64,000 bases of DNA from Rhizophagus irregularis (GCF_026210795.1 NC_089451.1:3456001-3520000); one strand, 5' to 3'; shown: positions 11,159 to 23,612, counted from the first letter of the stretch. Numbers and translations are program-made. Notes: generated from the sequence alone by a model not told the origin.

Positions 11159-13555
11159 CGCAGATTATGAGAATTATGAGCACGTGTAAAAGTTGAAACA
11201 GGGGTGCATATGGATCGACTTTTTATTCCTTGGCTCCGAAATTTAAGATCAAGAAATGAGAGTCCATATTTGTGATCAATACGAATTATTTTTAGTCCCA
11301 ACAGCTGATCTACTAATTAGAATATATGATATGCAAAATTCGGTGGTACGGTGAGTCGCTGTCAAGGGATACTTTATTATTTACGTAATAAATTAAAAAA
11401 ATTTTTTTTTTTTTTGAAGTTCCGGTCGGATTACAACGGGTTTCATAATTCGAGCATATGTAATATTTTTTAAACATGTATTAAAAATTTGATTATTAAC
11501 TTTTTATAGCAAAACCACCAAACGTTAATTAACTATAAAATTTCCAGATTTGGATTGAAGCTCATCTTTTAACAATTTCAAAAAAGTTAGAAATTATTAA
11601 TTACTAATTATTATAATTATTAAAAATGTATATAATAATGACTTTACATAAATAACTTTAAATCTTCTTTGTTTCGTCTGATATTTTTGTCTTTGTTAAC
11701 ATTTAAATATCTATTATAGGATAATTAATAACCTCATGATAATAATATTCAGGATCATAATTTTTACGGGTATCAAATTTCCACATTAAGAGATATGATA
11801 TTATATGATATTATATGATATTCAGTATTATAACCCCAATTCGGCATGTTTGATATTTGTTGTTTGACATGCATTTAAATCAGTGTAATCAGTATAACTT
11901 ATTTGATAATTAAAATAAATCAAAGGTTTATATAAAACTAAATTTGTAATTCCCGATTTTTGATATTAGATATACATTATCAGTTATATTTAATTCAGAT
12001 AAATTTATATTAACGTTGGACCATTTTTTATAAGAAAATGAATTCATTTTCGATATATCTCGTATTCTCTAGAAATGGATGCTGTAATCTATTTGGAAGA
12101 GTTTATTAATGCAATCCTAGTTAAAAATCTATTTGGAAGTTTATTAATGTAATCCTTGCTAAAAAATATATATATTTACATGTATATAAACAAATTTTAT
12201 TATATGTTTATTATTATTATTTAATTCATTAAAACATTAACATATTTTTTTATTAAATATTTATATATACATATCAGATATCGATATTAGTTAGTTAATT
12301 AGACTAAAGTTAATAAATTTTAGGTAATTTGGTCATAAACATGTAATAAACAATCATAAATTGACAATATAACTAAAAATCATGTATCATTGATTAGATG
12401 CCAAAAACGTGCAAACATTACACAATATTATAAAAAATTATTACGTCATTTATTATTTATCAAAAATTAAGCTATATATTCTTCTATCCCAAGTTTGATC
12501 ATATAAAAGGAAAATAACCCCGAAAATAAAAGTAAACTAGTCTCACAAATATTACATTAATTTAAAATAATCTAAGCAAACTATTCTAAATTAATACTTA
12601 TATTGTAAATGTCATTTAAGGTACATCCGATTATGATACACAATTTATTAACATAAGATGATCGTAAGGTAGATGAAACTGTCACGTGATTAGCTTCGTT
12701 ATTCTCATACAAAGTGTATCGAAAAAAATATTATTCTAAGTAATTTTTGTGTGTCAGGAAGGAATTCGTACAGTTGTTAGAGAATTTTGTCCAATCCGTA
12801 TACTTTATTTTATTAAATACAATTATGAAAGAGATATTCTTCTCGCTCAAAGTGTTTGATGCTGGGCCTGTAAAAAATTGCATTGTATACTGTATATGTA
12901 TATAGGATTCTCGATGTCTCAAAAGTTCAAACACGTTAGAAATTAATTAATAATGTTTCACCTTAGATATAGTAATTTGCCAAAATCTAGTATTATCAAA
13001 CATGATGCAACGCATTCACATAGGTCACACATAGATATTGTTCCTTTAATTTCTACATTAGAAACCATCAAAAACTTTTCTCACGAGAGATACAGGGGCG
13101 ATGCATGTTTATATATTATAACAACATACACCTTTATTTTCTTTCTGCATGTATTTCAAACTCGCAATTTATGGAGTATACTTTTTCCGGCAAAATTTTC
13201 TGACTAGTTTTAGTAAATGTATACTTGAAATTATTTAACACTACCAGAGCTAATGTAATATAACAAATACTGCATAAATGTTATAATATTAAAATGGATG
13301 AAACGGATTAAAATTATTAGTGCATATATTAACATTTATTTCTTTAACTTCGTTTTACATTTAGTTTTATCATTTTATTTTGTATCCTTTATGTCTATTT
13401 CGTTTCATAAAATCATGTGGACTATTCATACAGTACGAGGATCATTCCAACAAAGTACTTGATATTATTTTCATCCAATAAGTTTGACACAACAATCTTT
13501 TTGCTCATATTTTCATGAAATCCGAAGTAGTTCATTCTTTAAGTGTTGGCAATTA
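9883..13555. other. Long intergenic region, no gene seen
   Basis: Contains TA/GTAT microsatellite at 9979-10010, a (AAT)n microsatellite, and a short local duplication of GGAAGAGTTTATTAATGCAA / GGAAGTTTATTAATGTAA around 12095-12155. Frames at 11092-11301, 12731-12934 and 12953-13207 lack domains, signal peptides or splice partners. Confidence 0.4.
11121..11158. repeat. (AAT)n microsatellite
   Basis: About twelve uninterrupted AAT/TAA units. It creates the isoleucine run in the overlapping minus-strand frame, which is not a gene. Confidence 0.9.
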
Positions 13556-13660
13556 GCCCTACAAAAAAAAAATTCTGGAAAAAACGATCATTTTTCTAGT
13601 TTTTTATTCCAAAGAAACTCGGACACGTGATCATTTTTCTGAAAAATTTTTTTATAGGGA
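13556..13660. mobile_element. Short foldback MITE, 105 bp, TA-flanked
   Basis: The two halves are inverted relatives: left GCCCTACAAAAAAAAAATTC, right (other strand) TCCCTATAAAAAAATTTTTC, then CGATCATTTTT / TGATCA inside. Flanked on both sides by TA (13554-13555 and 13661-13662). This is the form of a Tc1/mariner-type MITE. No coding capacity. Confidence 0.4.
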
Positions 13661-13895
13661 TAGATGAAGAGGTGTTGCGTTTCTCTTTTTCACAAAAATT
13701 GAGTGAGAGATATCCATGAAGATTTTCGCTTATATTAAATGTAAAAGTATAAAAATTTTGCAGAATAAAGCTTTGTTTTTTTTTAATTGTTTATAATCAA
13801 TAATTTTAGATGTCTTTTAGTATTATTAGTATTATGATTCTCGTCTGGAGATCGGATCCCCAACAAGGGTGGTTAGATGTGTCCATGGGTTTACT

Positions 13896-14115
13896 AGGAC
13901 CCCGAAAAATACATATAGAGGTCATAAATGATCGGCAAGATTTTGGCCTAAAATAAGCAACTTTTCAGGGCCGGAATTATGATAATGCTGGTCAGTATCA
14001 AACCGGACAATAAAATTTAGGCCGGCATTATCTAAAAAAGCAAGATTTTCATGAAAATTTAGATTCTTTTTAAGCAAACTCAAATGTGACCTTTTTATGT
14101 ATTTTTTGGGGTCCT
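13896..14115. mobile_element. hAT-type MITE, 220 bp, perfect 8-bp target duplication
   Basis: Perfect 8-bp direct repeat GGTTTACT at 13888-13895 and 14116-14123. Termini are about 30-bp inverted repeats: AGGACCCCGAAAAATACATA at the left and, read on the opposite strand at the right, AGGACCCCAAAAAATACATA. A related sequence lies at about 20020-20220 (shared GGCATTATCTAAAAA and ATTTTTTGGGGTCCTG-like parts), so this is a dispersed family. The minus-strand frame at 13922-14179 is inside the element and is not a gene. Confidence 0.75.
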
Positions 14116-14123
14116 GGTTTACT

Positions 14124-15006
14124 TCTGCGCAATTCCAATGACCCACGATTGCTTTGATAATTTTGTTTCCAAGACACATTTATCACCCTTGGACACTACT
14201 TCTCTTTGCTCAGGATGGTTATCCATAGGGGCAATCTGGTCTAGATGCTGAAAGAGAAAAGTCTAGTAAGAAGAATATTGAAAATGAAAACTCAAAGAAA
14301 ATATCTAGCCCAATTTTACTGAAATATATGGAAAATGGTTTTGATACTCGAAATTTTAATTAATTTGAGCAATAACAACCCAAAAAGTAAAGAGCACCCA
14401 AAGTAAGAATTACCATGATCAGAAGTTGGATGTATATAATGAGCGCAAGACATTTCCATAGTGGCCTTGTTATTAATTTATAGTTTTAAAAGGTTTTGAG
14501 CAAGGAGATTTATAGCGTTGGGAAAAATATTCTTTTTACGTCCCCAATTAAATTAGGGACGAAAAATAATTATTTTTTTTCTCATACAAGTAATACAAGT
14601 AGATTTCACTAATCAAATCTAAAAAAAATTAAAAATTTTATTTCTGAATAAATTGTATAATTCGTAGATTAAAAATAGAATATTTTAATTATTTTGTGAT
14701 ATTATTTATTTCTAAGAAATATTCTATAGATCAATCATCAATCATGATTAAATAATAATAATATGATATAATTGATATAATTAATTTCCTTTTAAATAAT
14801 AAAAATAAAATAAAATAAATAAAAAGGTAATTTCGCGCTCATCTTTCTTCATCTAAAATCAATTTTAAAAATAAAAAAAAAAAGAAAAATAATTTTTTTG
14901 ATTAAAACATTTCATAGTAAAATTCTATTAATTTTATTTCATCTTTTTTTCATTTTATAAAAAAAAAATTATATACTAATTTCCTAATTATTGACAACTT
15001 TTTAAG
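14124..15006. other. Intergenic, no gene seen
   Basis: AT-rich upstream region of the cysteine-rich gene; poly-A/T runs become dense after 14560. No domains or signals. Confidence 0.4.
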
Positions 15007-15275
15007 ATGATTTATCCTCGATACTTTGTCTTGATCCTCGTTATTATCTTGTTCTCCAACGATGTATATTCTTCATGTACTGTACATGCTACACCACAGG
15101 ACGCGTATGTGGATGGGCTATGAATAATGTGTACGAAAACTCTGACTGTATTCCTAATCATATTTACCAATGTAACTCGGTGGGTTATCCTACAACTAAG
15201 GATTATGGTCCGTGTACTTGCGATTGCATTAAAGCTGCGCCCAATCATCATTGTGACGCTTGCTATAAAGTATGA
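15007..15275 (+). pseudogene. Cysteine-rich secreted protein, signal and mature parts in different frames
   Basis: From ATG 15007 the frame encodes a clear signal peptide (MIYPRYFVLILVIILFSNDV, then YSS) and then runs to a stop at 15121. In the frame offset by one base, 15075-15275 encodes a 66-residue stretch with 10 cysteines (CTC, RVCGW, DCIPN, QCNS, CTCDC, HCDAC) ending in a stop after CYKV. The signal peptide leads directly into the cysteine-rich part if the frames are compared by position, and no intron with plausible size bridges them. Either a one-base indel has broken the gene, or the assembly has an error, or the 66-aa frame starts alone without a signal. The 10-cysteine pattern suggests an extracellular disulfide-rich peptide; family not recognised. 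Confidence 0.55.
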
Positions 15276-15577
15276 AATCTAGAAAATTTTATTTTAATAC
15301 ATTTTTAACATGTATAATAAGCTTTTTGTAAACTATTAAATAACAATAAATAAAATAAATAATTGCAAAATTATGTCACTATAAAAAACTAGTACCAAAA
15401 TTTAATTTAATTTTTTTTTACTAAATATGGAACTCAAGGTGTGGTCTAACCAATAATGGTTTAATCTTATTTAACGCCTATATATAAATATTATAAATAC
15501 TGTACAGATTTTACCAAATTAATTTTAATCTTTTTTTTTACACATTACTATTTTACAATTTTACGTATGATAAAATA
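15276..15577. other. Intergenic promoter region of the kinase gene
   Basis: AT-rich spacer between the cysteine-rich gene and the kinase; holds the TATA-like site listed separately and T runs just upstream of the kinase ATG. Confidence 0.5.
15479..15490 (+). promoter_or_regulatory. TATA-like box of the kinase gene
   Basis: TATATATAAATA about 90-100 bp before the kinase ATG, in a less A/T-run-rich context (GCC before it). Position and sequence fit a TATA box; AT-rich background makes chance occurrence easy. Confidence 0.35.
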
Positions 15578-17077
15578 ATGGAAACAAAGGATATAGTACA
15601 AAATAGTGTCAAATTTGTCAAATCTATCGAACCTAGTTTATGCGAACTATGTGGTCAAAAAAATACACATCGTAATTGGTGTAACTCTTGTTACGCAAAA
15701 CTTTTTCAAGAACAAGCCGTTAATTGGACAAGTGGTAATCACGATGTAGATGAATTTATTCTTCAAGCGCAAATTGATGCAAAAAGTCATTTTGAAGTAA
15801 TTGAATGGATCCCTTATGAGAATTTTTCAAATATTCAATATCTTGCCAAAGGTGGTTATGGTGAAGTTTATTTAGCAAATTGGGATGAAGGTATGATCAC
15901 TTGTTGGATTGATGAGTTTAAGGATTGGTTTAGAGATAGTGGCCAAAAAGTTGTTCTGAAAAGTTTATTCGATTCTAAAAATAAGATAAAAGAATTTTTG
16001 GACGAGGTAAAAGTATTCTCGTAAATCTTATATTATTCATCGTTACCTAATTATTTTTATTTATTTATTTTTAGCTTAGACTTCAAGTAAAATCATTCGA
16101 TACTGCAGGAACTCTTGGGATTACTCTTTGCTTTGGAATAACTCGCAATCCAAAAGATGGTAATTTTATGATGGTTATGCAATACGGTCCATGGGGTTCT
16201 CTTCGGAAATATTTAGATAAGAAATTCAAAATATTGGTCTGGCATAAGAAATTAGATATTCTTTGTGATATAATTAGAGGTATTCTTAGTATTCACAGAG
16301 CTGGGTTAACTCACCGCGATTTGCATGGTGGAAATATAGTTATGGATAAGAATTATACTCGCATTACAGATTTTGGCTTAAGTAAATTGGTTGTAAAAGA
16401 ATCTTCTAGCAAGAAAAATAAAATTTTTGGGGTTTTACCATTCGTAGCTCCTGAGGTATTATGTGGAAATGATTACAATAAACCGGCGGACATCTATTCA
16501 TTTGGTATCATTATGAATGAAATGGCAACTGGAATACCACCTTTTAATGACATCCCACATGATTCCGGGCTTGCTCTGCAAATCATGAATGGTCTTCGTC
16601 CAAACATTAACAAAAAATTAACACCACAATTAATTATTGACTTAATTAAACAGTGCTGGGACAACGTGCCTGAAAAACGACCGACAGCTGAAATATTAGT
16701 TGAAATACTTCGTAAAATGAAAGATGAATCTATAATCAATACTACCGAATTATATAAACAAATTAAAGTAATAGAAAAGTCTATCGAATTAGATCAAAAG
16801 ATTTTAGATGTCAAAGATAGTTCTATTACTTACGAAACACATCCACAAGCTGTCTATAAAAGTAGATCGTTAGAAATAAATAAGTCTTCTAAGATTAATT
16901 CTGAACCTACTATTGGTAATAATTTTTTTTTTATTAACTAAACATTATAGTCATAATACCAAGCGTGATTTTTTTTTTAAAAAAAAAATTAAATTGATTT
17001 TCATTTTTTATCTCTTTTTTATAGAGTCAAGTCTCATGGATTTAGTGGTTCCTGATGATTCTGATGATGATTGCTAA
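15578..17077 (+). CDS. Protein kinase, TKL-like, with CxxC-CxxC leader, 443 aa
   Basis: Three exons, 15578-16020, 16080-16915 and 17025-17077; introns GTAAAT...TTAG (59 bp) and GTAATA...ATAG (109 bp) join phases 2 and 1 to 444 codons with stop. The leader has C22xxC25 and C35xxC38, a possible zinc knuckle found in Glomeromycotina kinases. Kinase motifs: glycine loop AKGGYGEVYLA (90-100), lysine in VVLKSL (K128), glutamate in LDEV (E143), catalytic H226-R227-D228 within HRDLHGGN, DFG 245-247, APE 271-273, and a conserved RP in EKRPTAEILVEIL. All catalytic residues are present, so it should be active as a cytosolic Ser/Thr or dual-specificity kinase. The C-terminal tail is low-complexity and ends in an acidic SDDDC after the short third exon. 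Belongs to the greatly expanded kinase families of these fungi; substrate unknown. Confidence 0.9.
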
Positions 17078-17992
17078 AAGATTCATTTCTTTTTTCACTC
17101 TTTATTTATATTTACATTTTTTTTGACTTTACTTGATTAGTCAACATATTATTTTGGCCTTTAGATAATATTTATTATCGCTTTAAATATTATTGGTTAA
17201 TATGTAAAGCTTTATTTTATTTAATAAATTATCTCTAATTGACATTGAAAATAATAATCACTTTGTAATAACCTTTCCTATATCTACATGCATCAAGTGC
17301 TTAGTATTATCTAATCATTTCCTATCAAAGAGAATCATTAGAAAAAATAATATCAGTTACGTTCGGACAAATCTTTGATAGAATTATCTTTGAATGAGAT
17401 GCAGTGTAATATTGTAGTAGTTGGCATTCATTCATGATCTTTGGAAATGGAACGATTAGGAAAACAACTATAGGAGTTTTGTAATGAAGAATTGAAAAAA
17501 AATTAGAGAACATTAGAAAGATTGCTACGTTGAGTAGATAGTCAATCAGATAATACAAGAGGTAATGGAAGGAACTTTTCTTGCTTTATTTATGATGGAA
17601 TAGAGGTATGTCATCGATCGATTTCTCATAATACCATAATTGTCTTTTAAATGACGATTGATTAACGTCCACAATTTTTTAATAATTACGGGAGATGCGT
17701 ACCGATGCGCATAAAAAATTTAGGGATGTAAGAACCGTTCATTACCGATATGCTATACAAATGTTTGGATGAGAGCAACGCAATTTCCTTCAAAGACATA
17801 TTCAGGATTTGATTCTAAGATTCACTTCAAATCGTAGAAAAGGGGACAGGTCATGCTTAAATTCTAATAGATCCGTATCAAAATATATACTATTCGTTGA
17901 AAATAAATTATATTGGCAAAGTATATCTTTGCGGATATTATTTATTTTTTATCTCTTGCTAACTTTGGAATTTACGTTTTAGATTCGTTGTA
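17078..17992. other. Intergenic, no gene seen
   Basis: 3' flank of the kinase followed by unremarkable sequence; the minus frame at 17325-17558 has no domain. Confidence 0.4.
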
Positions 17993-18182
17993 CTAACACA
18001 AGACCGACAACAAAATCTCGACACAATCCAATATCTTGACAGGTCAAAATCCTGGCAAGTCAAAATTCCGACAAAATTATAACATATTTAAACTCTATAT
18101 ATATATATATCGATATAATGACTTGTCAGGATTTGGATTGTCGAGATTTTGTCAAGATTTTGATCAGATACCAGTGTTCATA
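17993..18182. mobile_element. Degenerate inverted-repeat element
   Basis: Arms AAAATCTCGACACAATCCAA (about 18012-18031) and TTGGATTGTCGAGATTTT (about 18133-18150) are inverted copies, and the flanking AGTC/GACTTGTCAGGAT parts also match in inverted orientation around a TA-rich loop (18095-18118). Outer parts CTAACAC / CCAGTGTT may be the ends. A diverged relative with CCTGACAGGAAAATTTTCTGAC lies near 19545-19690. No coding capacity. Confidence 0.4.
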
Positions 18183-18284
18183 TATAAGTATACATCCAAA
18201 TTTTAGTACTTATACTTTAAATTTACTTTTTATTGTACTATACTGTATAATAAATTTAAATATAATTTTTATCTTTTAATTAAA

Positions 18285-18716
18285 GGGTATTGCTAAATAT
18301 CACCAGTGGTGATCGTCACCACATATAAAATATTTTTTGAATTTTCAAAAATTTTTGACTGTGACATTATTCTAATTATAATATAAATATCATTACTATA
18401 TGTAAATTTATGGGTAGAACAAGTTTGCCTTAGATTATAAAGGCTGTTGTTTAGATAGTTTTTGAGAAAAATAGGAAAGTTTGATTTTATAAGCAAAATA
18501 CAATTTTTTGTTTTAAAAAAGATTTTTTTTAGTCAAATTTTCAAAATTTTAGTGTGATTAGTATCTACTCAGGTTTGTTTTACACATTTATTATTTAAAT
18601 TGAAATTTTTGAAAGAAAAATTATGATGTGTTTTTTAACTCTGGCCAAAATTATAATTTTCGGCCAGAATTAAGTGGTGTGGTGACGATCACCACTGGTG
18701 ATATTTAGCAATACCC
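18285..18716. mobile_element. MITE, 432 bp, perfect 38-bp terminal inverted repeats
   Basis: Left end 18285-18322 and right end 18679-18716 are perfect inverted copies of 38 bp beginning GGGTATTGCTAAATATCACC. Both sides are flanked by TTAATTAAA (18276-18284 and 18717-18725), a 9-bp direct repeat, which would fit a Mutator-like element; because TTAATTAA is itself palindromic, a shorter TA or TTAA duplication with longer ends is also possible. Interior is AT-rich with no transposase; the minus frame at 18293-18496 lies inside and is not a gene. The perfect ends suggest a recent insertion. Degenerate relatives occur near 51260 and 52440-52560. Confidence 0.8.
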
Positions 18717-18725
18717 TTAATTAAA

Positions 18726-20929
18726 TATACAGATAAAATTGAATTAAAATCAAAGCACTGTATAATAAAGTTTATTAAATTTATAATTTATTTTATATAA
18801 AATAAAATTCTGATTAATATTTCTTTTCTGATTTACATAATTTTTTTCTGCTTTTTTAATAGATTACTCAAATTCATAAGATTTTTTGTATTATTACAAA
18901 TCAAAAAAATTTATATATATATATATATTATAATATTTATTTTATATTTTATATTTTATATATACTAATTTATATTACCTATTATTAAAACAAATTCCTA
19001 TTTTGAATTCAAAAAAACTTGTTAAATATTAATTTATTTTATACATTCAGTTATATATTAATGATATATAGAGTATAACTGGTCCAACTTGTTGGGAATT
19101 TTATTAGTGATCTTATGTATCCTCTTCTATTCATCTAATAAAATGTATGTTAACTCTTAATATGTTAACTCTTAAAAAAAAAATTAAAATGATATTATAT
19201 TATATATATTAGTAGTAAAATACTTAACTAAAAAAATTGATATTAAAATAATTAAAATAATATTAATAATATTAAGATAACAGTATATTAAATATTTAAA
19301 TTAAATTTAACAATACTATTTAAATAATATTATTTGAATATCATTTAAATATTATTTGAATGTTTTTTTTTTCCCAACCCCTTTTCCTTTCAAAATTAAT
19401 GAATTTAAACCTAGAATAAAATTAGTTATGTTGTTACAAGATCTATTATAACATTGTTAATAATATTTTTTGTCTTTTTATAAGTCCAACTATACCACCA
19501 GTTATTACTAATTAGTAAGCACATCTGATTTTGGTTACACCACAATTTTCCAACAGACAATTTCCTGACAGGAAAATTTTCTGACAACTTTGACCAGCAT
19601 TAAAACTAATGTAGGCCAACGGTGTTAAGCAAAAGTCTGGTTAGGAAAATGGATGTCAGGATTTTATCTAACATCACTGATTTTGAGCTTTTTTTCCCAT
19701 TTTATAACACTTTGATAAAATGTGATTTTCATTTAGTGAGTTTTCAGACTGTACTGAATAATATTATTTGAATATTATTTGAATATCATTTGGATATTAT
19801 TTGGATATTATTTGAATATTATAATAATAATAAACTTATTAAAATGTAATTTTTAGTAATTTTCTTAAAAGATAAATAATATTACAATAAAATAAACACT
19901 TGCTTATGATAATACTTAATGTATACAATGTATTCTTTGATTCAGTTTATATCTATACTATAAAAAATATATATATAATATATTATTCAAATTATTTTGA
20001 GCTGTTATAATAATAGGTAAGGTCCAGCTAAAAAAATTTTACTATGATTTCTTTAGGACCAGAACTATAATAATACTATTCAGTTTCTAAATTAGGAAAT
20101 TAAATTTCTGGCTGGTATTATCTAAAAAGAAAAGATTTACACAATTTTTTTGGCAAATTCTAAGTAATTTGAAATCTTACCTATTTATATATTTTCTGGG
20201 ATCCTGTCATAATTATAAGTAAAATTCCAAATTTAATTATGGCATTCCAAATTATTTTGGCATTTTACATAGTAAATTATATATAAACTAAATGAATTAC
20301 AGTATTTTTTATGGCATTCCAAAATAATTTGAGCAGCATGTATATATATTATATATTATAAATATATTATTGAATAGGATTAATTTTTATTCATTTTATA
20401 TTTAAATATACTGTAAAACTAGATAACATGCAAAAAATTGGATGAAATAATTAAATTAAAGAGTAGTATCCTTCTTAAAAACTAATTATCTAATTTTTTA
20501 CTAAGATTTATAAATTTTAATCAATGCTATTGATTGTTTTTCATCTGGATTTGCTAAGTTTAAACCAGTCTATAAAACCATTTACTATCTTTTTTTAATT
20601 ACAGTCTTATAAATGTAACATATATAAAATAAAATGAATATCATATATTGTTTGACCTACAATTTTCTTATGTACATTTTCATTTCCCAAGGCAAGCATT
20701 TTAGCAGCAAGTATTTGTTTCCCTAAAATCATTTATTGAATTAATGTTTTTTAGAATAATTATTGTACAAAAAAAAAAAATATTATTTGTAACATTATGT
20801 GTATAATAATGTACATGTGATATGCCTATCCCATTAAAGTAGATTGTAGATGTCATCAAAATATGGGATTGTCAAAAATCAAAAACTTACAAACCTAAGG
20901 CTTGCCCATAAATAACAGTCATGATTACT
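18726..20929. other. Very AT-rich intergenic block with dispersed-repeat fragments
   Basis: Mostly A/T runs and TA repeats with no gene. Contains a diverged inverted-repeat relic near 19530-19690 and a copy related to the 13.9-kb hAT MITE at about 20020-20220. Short tandem words GAATATTATTT / GGATATTATTT recur near 19325-19360 and 19760-19820. Confidence 0.45.
20020..20220. repeat. Diverged copy of the 13.9-kb hAT MITE family
   Basis: Order of matching words is the same as in the 13,896-14,115 element: ..GGACCAGAACTATAATAATACT.., ..GGCTGGTATTATCTAAAAAG.., ..TTACCTATTTATATATTTTC.. and GGGATCCTG at the right. Terminal repeats are too decayed to set exact ends. Confidence 0.45.
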
Positions 20930-21240
20930 AAAATTTGATAGTCTTTAGATTATTGAGGAATAAACATAACAAAAGATTACTTTTCCAAAATGCTCACCAA
21001 ATCTTTAATGGCCAACGATTTAAAGCAACAATGCGAAGAAGATCATGGACTAATGTGTCAGTTTTAGTTCAACCATCCCTATCGAATCATGCGAAACATT
21101 CATAACATCATGCAGTTTATCAAAAAACGTTTTGACATAGTTGGCAACTGTATTTCCTGTTTATTTTCCTTTTCTTTTTTCTATTCTATAATTTCTTCAT
21201 GCTTGTCCACATTGAAATTTTCTGATCTTAATATATCATA
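20930..21240 (-). pseudogene. Coding-like relic, unrecognised
   Basis: On the minus strand, pieces with coding character follow one another in changing frames: SENFNVDKHEEIIE near 21180-21225, ANYVKTFFDKLHDVMNVSHD near 21070-21145, and SLAIKDLVSILEK near 20985-21025. They read like an amphipathic helical protein. Several interruptions; no family recognised. Could be the tail of a multicopy-family relic. Confidence 0.3.
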
Positions 21241-23306
21241 GTCAATACTTCGTGACTAAGTTCTGTACATAACTTTATTTCGAGCTATTGTAAAATTGAA
21301 AGTAGGAGGAGAAAAAAACTGCTGATCGAAGGGCATATGAAACAGGATGAGAAAATTTCGCGATGTAATCGTGTAGATCATTAATATAAATTTCGCAAAA
21401 GACTTAGTAACGAAGACATTATAATAATTTGGTAATTTATTTTTCAAATATTTTATTAATAAATTTCAGATACGATAAGCTTTTTGAATTTTCCAAACCG
21501 TATTTTTTAAAACGATGTCATGAAGATCGTCAAATCTCCATATAATCACCCTCAAACCTTGACGTTAAAAGTACCGCCATCAGCGTATTCTAACGAAGTT
21601 TCGAACCAATTTGATGGAAGATAATTGGTGCACTATCACACATAATTATTGGATAAGAAAAACATTTGCTAGTATAGCTCATCTAGCAGTTTTGCGTGTC
21701 TACTAGCTATAGGACAAATTTTTCTCATGTAGGAACTTCTTGCACACTTATCAAACAAGAACTAATTGCTTGGTGTTGGCGTAATTCCAAAATTAATCTT
21801 GTGGAATAGTAACATCATTAAATTTATTGACTTTATAAATAAATGATTGTTATTCCACATATTTTTTTTTTTAAAAAAAAAGTCATTGAATGAATAAGTA
21901 ATATTAATTCATTTCATTTGACCTTTTTCAAGTAAACAATAAATCATCCAATTCGCGCACAAAAAATCCTCATCTTTTATTAACCAAAATAAAAAACCTT
22001 AAAAAATAAAGATAGTTTTACGCTTTCAAAAAAAGCAAATATTTTTCTACACCTCCTGCAACAAATACAAAATTTTTAATAGTCAACAAAGGATTAATAT
22101 AGAATTACCCAAAAAAAAAACAACTTAAAAAGACATACCAAGTATAAAGACATCCTTTCTTCAATTGTGTGTCAACTTCCACCAACCTATTAACTAGCAG
22201 CTTGACGGGTCAAGAATTACTTGACCCCATCTTTCACAGCTTGAAAATTAATCAATAACATAATTTCATTGCTTTAGTTTTCCTATTTTAATTTTTATTA
22301 ATTAAGATATAAGGGGAATGATAAAAAATTAGCATGACATTCAAATAAATTATATAGATTTAGAAGATACAATTACTCGTTTTACCTGAAATGATCCCAA
22401 CCTAATTTCTGGTCGAGGATCTTTATATTTCTTTATCTATTGGTAGTCTAGCATCTTGAGATTTAACAATAATACAAAATCCATTTCTTTTGGTGTTCTA
22501 CTTTGAGTTCCTGCGTCATTACAATATAATAAATAAAATGGCAAGACGATTAAGTAAATTAGATTAGTTTAGCATATGCAATAACTCGTTTACCTGTAGC
22601 ATAAATACCCGTTCTTAAGAGTTTCAATATAATAATATTTTTTCATATCACGTAATAAAGAGATCCACACACTGTACAGCAAAGATCGTTAAACAGTGGA
22701 AATAATTTATAAATTCACTTGGCAAATATTTATATATTCTTTAATATCAGCTCCAGCTGGACATACTTCATTAATGCAGTAATGGTCATGCAATACTACT
22801 AAAGTATTTATTTTATAATGAAATTCTTTAACCGCATGATTCCTTTTTGCTTATCAAGTAAGACATTGAATGCTTTAATCGACGTAAAATAAAGCTATTT
22901 ATATGACTGAACGACAACACGTGTTTTTTATTGTAAACTATGTACTGTTTATTTAAAATCTTTTGAAATTACATAATATAAAACTACATATAATATAAAT
23001 ACTAATATATATTTACTGTATATATTTAATGGACGATAATATGTATATAATGGACGATAGTAAAAGATAAATATATATATATAATTATATATTTTTTCTT
23101 TAAAAAAAAAAGAGAATAAGATTTATTGAAAAAAAAAATATTGGATAGAGCATTCTGATAACCATGATATGTCCGAATACTCTAAAAAAAAAGAAAAAGA
23201 TATTTTTAGACAGAATCAAACTTTTTTATAACGCGAAAATTCTTTTAATTACCTCATCCTCATTATTTAAAAATTCTTCCCAACAATTACGCACCAACCA
23301 TAAAAT
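21241..23306. other. Intergenic, no gene seen
   Basis: AT-rich with mixed-composition islands (21640-21790, 22150-22260). No domain or splice-consistent frame. The minus frame 21256-21447 may be a continuation of the relic just downstream but has no recognisable motif. Confidence 0.35.
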
Positions 23307-23612
23307 TTAAGTAATATACAATTTTAAAACGTCTCTATTAATAAATCCTGGATACGTACGAATATAAGTTACGACAAAAGAAATTGTCGTTAGATAGAAA
23401 ACAAATTTGGATAATACATCTCGACTTTCAACGTTTGAGTCGATGTTGGTATTAGTGCTTAATGTTAACTTCATTTCAATAAAATCTTTTCTCTTTTTTT
23501 TAAAATATAAAGAATGTAAATTTTTAATTGAGGACACGTAAAAAAGATTTTGATTTAAAAAACACTTAAAACACATTTTTAATGACAGCGACAATATATC
23601 GATTTTATACAA
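23307..23612 (-). CDS. Hypothetical protein, 101 aa, one possible membrane segment
   Basis: An open frame with a hydrophobic C-terminal segment (SKFVFYLTTISFVVTYI, about residues 68-84) preceded by a lysine-rich, polar part. No signal peptide, no recognised domain, no splice partners found on either side, and no shared words with neighbours. In sequence this AT-rich a 101-codon frame can arise by chance; reported with low confidence. Confidence 0.2.
   Translation of the reverse strand: MYKIDILSLSLKMCFKCFLNQNLFYVSSIKNLHSLYFKKKRKDFIEMKLTLSTNTNIDSNVESRDVLSKFVFYLTTISFVVTYIRTYPGFINRDVLKLYIT

Noticed and set aside
16494-16739. Minus-strand frame of 81 aa inside the kinase
   Set aside because: Antisense shadow of the kinase exon.
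19530-19690. Possible MITE with CCTGACAGGAAAATTTTCTGAC
   Set aside because: Ends too decayed to define borders or duplication; mentioned only as a relative of the 18.0-kb inverted repeat.
20780-20880. Poly-A followed by repeats as a possible SINE/LINE tail
   Set aside because: No internal promoter boxes, no reverse-transcriptase motif and no flanking duplication.
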